DNA from: an uncultured Propionibacteriaceae bacterium
GTDB taxonomy: Bacteria; Actinomycetota; Actinomycetes; Propionibacteriales; Propionibacteriaceae
Assembly: GCA_937965785.1 (NCBI GenBank)
Contig: CALCKT010000003.1
Location: forward strand, 1-64,000
Direction: 5' to 3'
DNA length: 64,000 nt
Shown here: positions 7,905 through 15,674 of the stretch, in pieces
Numbering within the stretch: position 1 is the stretch's first letter
Layout: each line of letters starts with the position of its first letter
Translations under genes and position numbers: made by a program
The notes under the pieces: generated by a model
Seen by the model: only the letters and a program-made list of their open reading frames with translations
The model's database searches: none
Told to the model about the DNA's origin: nothing

Positions 7905-10416
7905 AGTCCAAGGTGCGCAGCACGAGCTCCCCGGCCTCGTCGCAGGCGTCGAGATCGACGGTGGCGAAGATGGACCAGTCGCGGTTGCCCGAGGGATCGT
8001 CGATGATCTGACGCACCTCCCAGAGTCGGCCGTTCCTCTTCGGCTCGACGACGAAGAACGCGGGGCCGCGCGCATCCGCGCCGACGCCGATGTCCTCGTG
8101 CTCGTCCCAATAGTCACCCAGGGCGTCATCCCAACGCTGCCTGGTCATGGGATCCCCGCTGGTCAGGGCGGTCAAACCGTCCACGTCGTCGTCGGCACAC
8201 AGCTCCACGCGCCGCCACATGGCGTTTCGCACCATCACCTTGAAGGCGCGCTCGTTGCCCGTGACGGGCCGGGCAGGGGCAGCCGCCTCGGCTCGTTGCC
8301 CGACGGGAACCCCGGCCAGGGTCGCGAGTTCGTTCCACTCGTCCAGCAGCGACGAATCCACCAGTCTGGTCACCTCACCGAGCCAGGCGATCAGGTCCTC
8401 CAGTTCGTCGGTGCGCAACCCCTCGGGAATGCTCTGCCGCAACGCCCGGTAGGCGTCGGTGAGGTAGCGCAGCAGCAATCCCTCGGTGCGCTGCAGCTTG
8501 TAGTGGGCCACGTACTCGCCGAAGGTCATGCCCTGGGTGTACATGTCCCGCACCACCGACTTCGGGCTGACCGGGGTCTCCGACAGCCAGGGATGCGCCA
8601 CCGAGTACTCGATGTGGGCCTGCTCCAGCAGCTCGGCAAGGGGCTGGGGCCAGGTGATCTCCTCCAGGGCCTCCATGCGTTCCTCGTAGTCCCAGCCGTC
8701 GGCCTTCATCTCCGCGACCGCCTGGCCGCGCGCCCTGAACTGCTGGGCAAGCAACACCACCCGGGGATCCTCCAGGGTCGCCTCGATCACGGAGACCACA
8801 TCGAGGGCGTAGTCGGGGGAGTCGGGGTCGAGGGTCTCGACCACCGCCAGGGCGAAGGCCGACAGGGGCTGGTTCAGCGCGAAGTCACGCTGCAGGTCGA
8901 CGTTCAGCCGGTAGCGGCGACCGCCGGGGGTCGGTTCGGGCAGTCGGGTGATCACCTCGGCCCGCAGCAACGACCTGCCGAGCCCGGCGGCGCGGCGCAG
9001 CATGGCGCGGCGTGCCTTCGGTTCCGGGTTGGTGGAGTCGATCAGACGGGTGACCGCGAGGCCGGTTTCCTCGTCCCGCTGCAACAGGTTCAGCAGCAGG
9101 GAGTGGCTGATCCTCATCCGGGCGTGCAGCTGCTCCGGGGATGAATCGATCAGCTTGGTGAAGGTGGCTTGCGTGTAGTTGACGAAACCCTCCGGTGGTT
9201 TCTTGCGCCTTACCGAGCGCAGTTTCTTCTCGTCCCCCTGGTGTTTGGCCAGGATCCGGGCGTTCTCCACCTCGTGCTCGGGGGCCTGGGCCACCACGTT
9301 GCCGATGGAATCGAAACCGGCGCGGCCCGCGCGGCCCGCGATCTGGTGGAACTCGCGGCTGCGCAGCACCCGCTGGCGTCGGCCGTCGAACTTCGTCAGG
9401 GAGCTGAACAGCACGGTGCGGATGGGAACGTTGATGCCGACCCCCAGGGTGTCGGTGCCGCAGATCACCGCCAGCAACCCGCGCTGGGCCAGTTGCTCCA
9501 CCAGGCGCCGGTAACGAGGCAGCATCCCGGCGTGGTGGACCCCGATCCCGCCGCGCAGCAGCTTGGACAGCGTCGCCCCGAAACCACCGGCGAACGGAAA
9601 CCCCGAGATGGCCTGTTTCAACTCCTCCGGGACCGCGGCACCGGCCTTGCGCACCACCCCCTGGCTGAGCAGGGCCGTTGCCTGTTCGACGGCCGCCCCC
9701 TGGGTGGGGTGGACGATGTAGACGGGCGCCTGGTGGGTTTCGACGATCTCCGTGATGGTCTCGTGGAGCGGCGCCAGCGACCAGCGGTAGGTGAGCGGGA
9801 CGGGACGGGACGCCCCACCGATCACGGCCGTCTCACGGCCGGTGCGCAGGGTCAGGTCATCGGCCAGTTCCGTCACATCCCCGAGGGTCGCCGACATGAT
9901 CACGAACTGCGCCTGGGGGAGTTCCACCAGCGGAACCTGCCACGCCCAGCCGCGTTCCGGTTCGGCGAGGAAGTGGAACTCGTCCATCACCACCTGCCCG
10001 ACATCGGCGCCGCGCCCCTCCCGCAACGCCAGATTGGCCAGGATCTCGGCGGTGCAGCAGATGATGGGGGCGTCGGCGTTGACCGAGGCGTCCCCCGTGA
10101 CCATCCCGACCCGCTCGGCCCCGAACGCTTCGCACAGGGCGAAGAACTTCTCGTTCACGAGGGCCTTGATGGGGGCGGTGTACCAGGTGCGGCGCCCCTC
10201 CGCCAGGGCCGCGAAATGGGCGCCGAGCGCGATCAACGACTTCCCGGAGCCCGTGGGTGTGGTGACGATGGCGTTGTCGCCCGCGAGAACCGCCAGCAGC
10301 GATTCCTCCTGGTGCGGGTACAACGAGATGCCCGAGGACTCCACCCAGCCGGTGAAGACATCGAGGAGGGCATCGGGGGAGGGATCCCGGGGCAGGAGGT
10401 CGCTGAGGTTCGTCAT
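7885..10416 (-). CDS. Ski2-like DEAD/DEAH-box RNA helicase with DUF3516 region
   Basis: The 843-residue protein is a large SF2 helicase. Q-motif-like LYPHQEESL precedes Walker A TPTGSGKS (Lys59). The Walker B box is DEFH (145-148). Motif III SATL and motif VI QIAGRAGRAG follow in the second lobe. The rest, from about residue 400 onward, matches the actinobacterial DUF3516 arrangement with a long helical C-terminal half. Such proteins are thought to act on RNA, in the manner of Ski2/Mtr4, but function is unproven. The start is the ATG at 10416, just before the conserved N-terminus. The last 20 bases overlap the end of the convergent acetyltransferase-Nudix gene. Confidence 0.9.
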   Translation of the reverse strand: MTNLSDLLPRDPSPDALLDVFTGWVESSGISLYPHQEESLLAVLAGDNAIVTTPTGSGKSLIALGAHFAALAEGRRTWYTAPIKALVNEKFFALCEAFGAERVGMVTGDASVNADAPIICCTAEILANLALREGRGADVGQVVMDEFHFLAEPERGWAWQVPLVELPQAQFVIMSATLGDVTELADDLTLRTGRETAVIGGASRPVPLTYRWSLAPLHETITEIVETHQAPVYIVHPTQGAAVEQATALLSQGVVRKAGAAVPEELKQAISGFPFAGGFGATLSKLLRGGIGVHHAGMLPRYRRLVEQLAQRGLLAVICGTDTLGVGINVPIRTVLFSSLTKFDGRRQRVLRSREFHQIAGRAGRAGFDSIGNVVAQAPEHEVENARILAKHQGDEKKLRSVRRKKPPEGFVNYTQATFTKLIDSSPEQLHARMRISHSLLLNLLQRDEETGLAVTRLIDSTNPEPKARRAMLRRAAGLGRSLLRAEVITRLPEPTPGGRRYRLNVDLQRDFALNQPLSAFALAVVETLDPDSPDYALDVVSVIEATLEDPRVVLLAQQFRARGQAVAEMKADGWDYEERMEALEEITWPQPLAELLEQAHIEYSVAHPWLSETPVSPKSVVRDMYTQGMTFGEYVAHYKLQRTEGLLLRYLTDAYRALRQSIPEGLRTDELEDLIAWLGEVTRLVDSSLLDEWNELATLAGVPVGQRAEAAAPARPVTGNERAFKVMVRNAMWRRVELCADDDVDGLTALTSGDPMTRQRWDDALGDYWDEHEDIGVGADARGPAFFVVEPKRNGRLWEVRQIIDDPSGNRDWSIFATVDLDACDEAGELVLRTLDFSRLDG

Positions 10417-10570
10417 GGCGTCCCCGATTCTCCCACGAAGCCGAAGCAGGGCAGTCGCGCGTTGTTTCCCGAAGCCGGAACCGCGATTCGCGCTCCCGGG
10501 AACCGGCATCCCCGGGCTGTGGGTTTTCTGTGAACCCGGCCGCAGGGGTTTACGGCACAGGTTCCCTGCA

Positions 10571-10576
10571 TAGCCT
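10571..10576 (+). promoter_or_regulatory. -10 hexamer TAGCCT of mscR
   Basis: TAGCCT lies seven bases before the ATG at 10584, and TTTACG 16 bases further upstream (10549-10554) could be the -35 element. The transcript would be leaderless. Confidence 0.5.
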
Positions 10577-10583
10577 CGAGGAC

Positions 10584-11669
10584 ATGGAAACAGTGCGTGG
10601 CCTGGTCGCAATGTCAAAGGGTGCCCCCGTGACGCTCGAGGAGATCGTCATGCCCGGCCCCGCCCCGGGGGAAGCGGTCGTGCGGATCCTCACCTGTGGG
10701 GTCTGCCACACCGACCTGCACTACCGGGACGGCGGCATCAACGACGACTTCCCGTTCCTGCTGGGACACGAGGCGGCGGGGATCGTGGAACGCATCGGCG
10801 AGGGGGTGACCAACGTGTCCCCGGGGGATTTCGTGGTGCTGAACTGGCGGGCCGTGTGCGGCACCTGCCGGGCGTGCGGACGCGGCGAACCCCAGTACTG
10901 CTTCGCCACCTTCAACGCATCCCGGCCGATGACCCTCACCGATGGCACAGAACTCACCCCGGCGCTCGGGATCGGCGCCTTCGCCGAGAAAACCCTCGTC
11001 CACTCCGGGCAGTGCACCAAGGTCGATCCCGGGGCGCGCCCGGCCGCGGTGGGGCTGCTTGGTTGCGGCGTGATGGCGGGGCTCGGAGCCGCCATCAACA
11101 CCGGGGAGGTCAAGCACGGCAAGAGCGTCGCGGTGATCGGCTGCGGTGGGGTCGGATGCGCGGCCGTCGCCGGCGCGTCGCTGGCCGGTGCGGGACGGAT
11201 CATCGCGGTCGACCGGGACGAGAGGAAACTTCGCTGGGCCCGTGATCTGGGGGCCACCGATGTGGTGGACAGCAGGAAACAGGATCCCGTGACGGCGATC
11301 CGCGACCTCACCGAGGGCTTCGGGGCCGATGTGGTGATCGACGCCGTCGGCCTGCCGGAAACCTGGGAACAGGCCTTCTACGCCCGCGACCTGGCGGGAA
11401 CCGTCGTGCTGGTCGGGGTGCCCGCCCCGGAAGAGAAGATGCCCCGGATCCCACTGCTCGACGTCTTCAGCCGGGGCGGTTCCCTGAAATCGAGCTGGTA
11501 CGGCGACTGCCTGCCCAGCCGTGACTTCCCGGTGCTCGTCGATCTCTACCGCCAAGGACGGCTGGATCTCGACGCCTTCGTCAGCGAGGAGATCGCCCTG
11601 GGCGAGGTGGAGCAGGCCTTCGACCGGATGAAACAGGGCGAGGTCCTGCGATCGGTGGTGGTCCTGTGA
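10584..11669 (+). CDS. mscR: S-(hydroxymethyl)mycothiol dehydrogenase / S-nitrosomycothiol reductase
   Basis: The 361-residue protein is a zinc-dependent class III-type alcohol dehydrogenase that oxidises the mycothiol-formaldehyde adduct with NAD and may reduce S-nitrosomycothiol. It shows near line-by-line resemblance to mycobacterial MscR (also 361 residues). Catalytic zinc ligands lie in GVCHTD (Cys41) and GHE (His62). Structural zinc cysteines are 92, 95, 98 and 106. The NAD-binding GCGGVG and the phrase ALKSSWYGDCLP-like SLKSSWYGDCLP are present. It indicates that the organism makes mycothiol. The mycobacterial partner, a metallo-beta-lactamase-fold hydrolase downstream, is absent here; only a 36-codon frame follows. 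Confidence 0.95.
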   Translation: METVRGLVAMSKGAPVTLEEIVMPGPAPGEAVVRILTCGVCHTDLHYRDGGINDDFPFLLGHEAAGIVERIGEGVTNVSPGDFVVLNWRAVCGTCRACGRGEPQYCFATFNASRPMTLTDGTELTPALGIGAFAEKTLVHSGQCTKVDPGARPAAVGLLGCGVMAGLGAAINTGEVKHGKSVAVIGCGGVGCAAVAGASLAGAGRIIAVDRDERKLRWARDLGATDVVDSRKQDPVTAIRDLTEGFGADVVIDAVGLPETWEQAFYARDLAGTVVLVGVPAPEEKMPRIPLLDVFSRGGSLKSSWYGDCLPSRDFPVLVDLYRQGRLDLDAFVSEEIALGEVEQAFDRMKQGEVLRSVVVL

Positions 11670-11776
11670 ACGCCGGACGAACCACTGCCCCGGTCGTCCC
11701 GGACACCGAGGGAGCGATGCGAGTGACCCACGGGAACGGGGCCTTCCTGCGCCTCCTCCCGCCGAAGGAGCGTTGA
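11666..11776 (+). CDS. Possible 36-codon small ORF coupled to mscR
   Basis: A GTG at 11666 overlaps the mscR stop by four bases and opens 36 codons ending at a TGA at 11774-11776. The predicted peptide is basic, without a membrane segment or recognisable domain. It lies where mycobacteria carry the mscR partner hydrolase, so it could be a tiny coupled peptide or chance. Only the overlap supports it. Confidence 0.2.
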   Translation: MNAGRTTAPVVPDTEGAMRVTHGNGAFLRLLPPKER

Positions 11777-11832
11777 TCCCGGTCAATTCCCGGGAGGTTT
11801 CTTGTCGGTGGTGCCCGTTACTCTCTGGGGCC

Positions 11833-13131
11833 ATGGGTGAACCGTGGACAGAGGATCGGGTCGAGGCAGCCGCCCCCGACGCCTCGTCGATCAAGGCGGG
11901 CCGCAAACTTGCCACACCTGGTCCCTGGTCCGAGATCGGAATCCAGGGGGATCTGCTGTGGGGCGCCTGCCAGGGGTCGGGGAAAACACCGTACCGGGTG
12001 AGCATCGAGGTGGCCTCACCCGCTTACAAGTGTTCCTGCCCCAGTCGCAAATTTCCCTGCAAACACGCCCTCGCCCTGCTGTTCCTGTGGTCCCAGGGCC
12101 GGGTTTCCGAATCCGGTGAGGTTGCCGGGTTCGCCTCCCAGTGGGCGGAGGCACGTGAGACAAGGGCGGCAAGGAAAACTGAACCGAGGGAACGAACGGA
12201 GGAGCAGAAGGCGGCCGCCGTCAAAAGGGCGGCGCAACGGGAGGAGAGAATCACCGACGGCCTGACCGAGCTGGATCGTTTCCTGGCCGACCAGCTCCGC
12301 GAAGGCCTGGCCACCCACGCGGGGGACCGCTCGCGGCGCCTGGAGCACATGGCGGCCCGCATGGTCGATGCCCAGGCCCCCGGCGTCGCATCCCGGCTCC
12401 GGGAACTCGCCGCCCAGCCGTCGTCGGGCGACTGGCCCACCCGTGTCGTCGATGAGTACGGTTCCCTGCACCTCCTGGCCCGGGCGTGGGCCGGGCGCGA
12501 GAAACTACCCGCTGATCTGGTCGCCACCGTGCGATCCCACATCGGGTTGAGCACCCGCACCGAGGACGTGCTCGCGACCCCCGGTCTCAGGGACCGCTGG
12601 GTGGTGCTGGGCATGCGTGACGCCGACGAGGAACAGGTCAGCGTGCGGCGCGTCTGGCTGTGGGGCCGCGACACCGGCACCCGCGCCCTCGTGCTGTTCT
12701 TCGCCCGGGCCGGCGACGGCTTCGACACCGGTCTCTATCCGGGTTCCGAGATCGACGCCGACCTCCACTTCCATCCCGGGCGGCCCCGGCTGCGGGCGGT
12801 CGTCGGGACCCGGCGCGCCGAGTCCCGGCGGGTCGACGGCTGGGACATCGTGGGCGATGACGTCGCCACCGCGGTGGCCCAGTTCCGCGAGGCCGTCGCG
12901 GCCGACCCGTGGTGCGAGGCCTGGCCGGTGGCCATCCACGGGTCGCTGACCTGGGACGACGGAGCGTGGCTGGTCGCGGATCGGGCCGTGCCCCTGATCG
13001 GCAACACCACCGACCACTGGCGCCTGCTCGCCGAGCTGGGCACCACCCCCACCACCGTGTTCGGTGAGCTCGGTGCCGACGGTATGCGACCCATCGCCCA
13101 TCTGCAGGAAGCGACGGTGCACCCGCTGTGA
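11833..13131 (+). CDS. SWIM zinc-finger protein, first gene of the MoxR/VWA unit
   Basis: The 432-residue protein carries a SWIM zinc finger, CxC-x6-CxH, at Cys67, Cys69, Cys76 and His78. A charged helical region follows (about 110-190), and the last 240 residues have no family I can name. SWIM fingers bind nucleic acid or protein partners. It is first of five genes that overlap or nearly touch (11833-18958), and it resembles YehQ of E. coli by domain content. The ATG at 11833 was chosen because the family region starts there; TACTCT eight bases earlier may be its -10 element. The next gene starts on its stop codon (GTGA overlap). Confidence 0.85.
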   Translation: MGEPWTEDRVEAAAPDASSIKAGRKLATPGPWSEIGIQGDLLWGACQGSGKTPYRVSIEVASPAYKCSCPSRKFPCKHALALLFLWSQGRVSESGEVAGFASQWAEARETRAARKTEPRERTEEQKAAAVKRAAQREERITDGLTELDRFLADQLREGLATHAGDRSRRLEHMAARMVDAQAPGVASRLRELAAQPSSGDWPTRVVDEYGSLHLLARAWAGREKLPADLVATVRSHIGLSTRTEDVLATPGLRDRWVVLGMRDADEEQVSVRRVWLWGRDTGTRALVLFFARAGDGFDTGLYPGSEIDADLHFHPGRPRLRAVVGTRRAESRRVDGWDIVGDDVATAVAQFREAVAADPWCEAWPVAIHGSLTWDDGAWLVADRAVPLIGNTTDHWRLLAELGTTPTTVFGELGADGMRPIAHLQEATVHPL

Positions 13132-14579
13132 AACCCGCCCAGCTCATCGCCGTTTCCCTGGTGGGCGGCCCCGAACCGGATCTTCTCGACCACGCGGCCC
13201 GGCAGGCCAGCGTGCACCGCGCCCACGTTCGCACCCGCGATCTACCGAAGCCCTCGCCCGCTCCGGCGCAGGAACCCAACCAGCCCCCGAGAGCGTTCGT
13301 CACCACGGTGAATGCGGTTCGTGCCCGTCCCCCGGCCATGCGCGACCCGATCCTGCTCGAGGCGTTGGGGCTTCTCGCTGAAGCGGGACTGGTACTGCCC
13401 ACCCGGCTCATTGTCCCGCTGCTGGAGATTGCCGAGGGCAACCGGGACATCGCGGCCGCGCTTCCCGCGGTGCTGGGATCCCGGGGCCGCTGGCTGGTGG
13501 GGCTCGGCGATGTCTGGCCGCGGGGTCAGGTCGTGGCCGAACCGGAATCGTTGGACTGGGACGAGGGAAGCCTCCCCGAACGCGTCGCATGGCTGCGGCA
13601 CCTGCGCGCCACCGATGCCGCCGCGGGGCGGGAACTGGTCGAACAGAGCCGGAAGGAAAAGGCCCCCGACCGGGCCAGGTTCGTCGACGCCCTGGAGGTG
13701 GGGCTGGGGCCGGAGGACGAGGAACTGCTCGAGGGATTCCTGAAGGACCGTTCCAAGGAGGTGGGGCGCACCGCCGCAGGGCTCCTCGCCAGGCTCGAGG
13801 GATCGGCCTACCTGGCCCGCGCGGTCGAGTTGGCCCGCGCTGGCTTCAGATGGGAGGAGAAACCCCGGAAAGGGCTGCTCGGGAAACTGCGCACCTCGCA
13901 ACGCTCCATCATCGCCGTGGCGCCACCCGAGAAGGACCTGGCCGCCGACTTCCACGCCGATGTCGCCTCGATCCGCGTCGCCGAAGGGCCGGCCGGGCGG
14001 GTGCAGCGCCTCGTCGCGGTGGTGCCGCCGAGGTGTTGGGCGGAGCTGGGGTTCAGCGTCCCCGAGCTGGCCTCCGGGGTGCTGCTCGACGACGAACCGG
14101 TTCCGCTCGCCCGGGCGTTGACCCGTGCCGTGCTCCGCTGGGGTGACGCCGATGCCGCCCGTGAGCTGTTCGACGAGCGTCCCGTCCCGGCCCTCGCGCT
14201 GCTACAGCCCCCCGCGGTCCGTGACGCCTTCCTGGCGGAAGCGATCCGTGCCACCACACTCAAGCAATTCCCCGACCTGTGTCACCTGTTGCAGCAGCGG
14301 GACGGGATGCGTCTCGGTCCCGAGACGGCCGATGCTGTCCTGGACGGCATCCGGGCCTGTGTGAACGCCAATGCCGGTGTTCACCAGGCCGCCACACAAC
14401 TTCTGGCCTTCTCAACCGATCCCCGGGACATTCCCCAGCTGCTGGACCGGATCACAGCACTCAACGGGGATCCCGACATTCCCCAACCCGGTAAGCGCGC
14501 CGTACGCGACGCCATCGCCGCCCTGACCCTGCGCCAGAGCATCCACGAATCCATCGCCCACACCAAGGAGCCCAGATGA
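13128..14579 (+). CDS. DUF5691 protein (helical-repeat-like), second gene of the MoxR/VWA unit
   Basis: The 483-residue protein matches the DUF5691 type found next to SWIM, MoxR and VWA genes. It is rich in leucine and alanine helices, with blocks spaced like HEAT-type repeats in the C-terminal half, and has no catalytic motif that I can see. A scaffold or adaptor role is likely by inference. The GTG start at 13128 overlaps the stop of the SWIM gene, and its own stop overlaps the ATG of the ATPase gene (ATGA). The coupling indicates made-to-measure amounts of the three products. Confidence 0.75.
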   Translation: MKPAQLIAVSLVGGPEPDLLDHAARQASVHRAHVRTRDLPKPSPAPAQEPNQPPRAFVTTVNAVRARPPAMRDPILLEALGLLAEAGLVLPTRLIVPLLEIAEGNRDIAAALPAVLGSRGRWLVGLGDVWPRGQVVAEPESLDWDEGSLPERVAWLRHLRATDAAAGRELVEQSRKEKAPDRARFVDALEVGLGPEDEELLEGFLKDRSKEVGRTAAGLLARLEGSAYLARAVELARAGFRWEEKPRKGLLGKLRTSQRSIIAVAPPEKDLAADFHADVASIRVAEGPAGRVQRLVAVVPPRCWAELGFSVPELASGVLLDDEPVPLARALTRAVLRWGDADAARELFDERPVPALALLQPPAVRDAFLAEAIRATTLKQFPDLCHLLQQRDGMRLGPETADAVLDGIRACVNANAGVHQAATQLLAFSTDPRDIPQLLDRITALNGDPDIPQPGKRAVRDAIAALTLRQSIHESIAHTKEPR

Positions 14580-15661
14580 CCGAGACCGTGCTTCGCCCAC
14601 ACGCCGAACAGGCCTTCGCCCACGAACTCGACGCCCTGGCCAGGATCGACGACAAACCACGCCCGGCGAACTGGCGGCTCTCACCCTGGGCGGTGGTGCA
14701 GTACCTGATGGGGGCCACCCTTCCCGACGGCACGCAGATCACCCCGAAGTACGTGGGAAACCGGAGATTGATCGAGGTCGCCGTGGCGACGCTCGCCACC
14801 GACCGGGCCCTGCTGTTGCTGGGTGTGCCGGGCACCGCCAAGTCGTGGGTCTCCGAACACCTGGCGGCCGCGGTCTCCGGCAACTCGACGCTGCTGGTGC
14901 AGGGCACCGCGGGCACCGCCGAGGAGGCCGTGCGCTACGGCTGGAACTACGCCCGCCTGCTCGCGGAGGGACCATCGGAGGCGGCGCTGGTGCCCTCACC
15001 GATCATGACCGCGATGGAGCGCGGCGCCATCGCCCGGGTCGAGGAACTCACCCGGATGCCATCCGATGTCCAGGACGGCATGATCACCACCCTCAGTGAG
15101 AAGACACTGCCCGTGCCGGAGCTGGGCATGGAGGTGCAGGCCCGCGCCGGGTTCAACCTGATCGCCACCGCCAATGACCGGGACCGCGGCGTCAACGACC
15201 TCTCCAGCGCGCTGCGGCGCCGTTTCAACACCGTCGTGCTGCCGCTGCCCTCGAGCGCCGAGGAGGAGCTCAAGATCGTCACCAAGCGGGTAGCGGAGCT
15301 GGGACGTTCCCTGGAACTGCCCGAGGCCACCGATGCGATCGCCGAGATCCGCCGCGTCGTGACGGTTTTCCGGGAACTGCGGCAGGGCCACACCGAGGAC
15401 AACAAGACCTCCCTGAAAACCCCGTCCGCCACCCTCAGCGCCGCCGAGGCGATCTCGGTGGTGACCAACGGGTTGGCGCTGGCCGCGCACTTCGGCGACG
15501 GTGTGCTGCGGGCCGAGGATGTCGCGGCCGGCATCGTCGGAGCGGTTGTGAAGGACCCGGTGGCCGACCAGGTGATCTGGCAGGAGTACCTCCAGACGGT
15601 GGTTCGGGAGCGCGCCGAGTGGAAGGACTTCTACCGGGCCTGCCGCCAGGTGGCGCGGTGA
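14576..15661 (+). CDS. MoxR-like AAA+ ATPase (YehL type)
   Basis: The 361-residue protein is a single-domain MoxR-family AAA+ ATPase, probably a hexameric remodeller. Walker A GVPGTAKS has Lys89. At the Walker B position the acidic pair is Glu156-Glu157 (RVEELTRMP) instead of the usual Asp-Glu. Sensor 1 is in IATAND, and an arginine-finger candidate lies in ALRRRF. Length equals E. coli YehL (362 as I recall). MoxR ATPases usually act with a VWA protein to insert metals or refold partners, and a VWA gene is two genes downstream. Start ATG 14576 overlaps the preceding stop. Confidence 0.9.
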   Translation: MTETVLRPHAEQAFAHELDALARIDDKPRPANWRLSPWAVVQYLMGATLPDGTQITPKYVGNRRLIEVAVATLATDRALLLLGVPGTAKSWVSEHLAAAVSGNSTLLVQGTAGTAEEAVRYGWNYARLLAEGPSEAALVPSPIMTAMERGAIARVEELTRMPSDVQDGMITTLSEKTLPVPELGMEVQARAGFNLIATANDRDRGVNDLSSALRRRFNTVVLPLPSSAEEELKIVTKRVAELGRSLELPEATDAIAEIRRVVTVFRELRQGHTEDNKTSLKTPSATLSAAEAISVVTNGLALAAHFGDGVLRAEDVAAGIVGAVVKDPVADQVIWQEYLQTVVRERAEWKDFYRACRQVAR

Positions 15662-15674
15662 TCGAGGACCGTCC

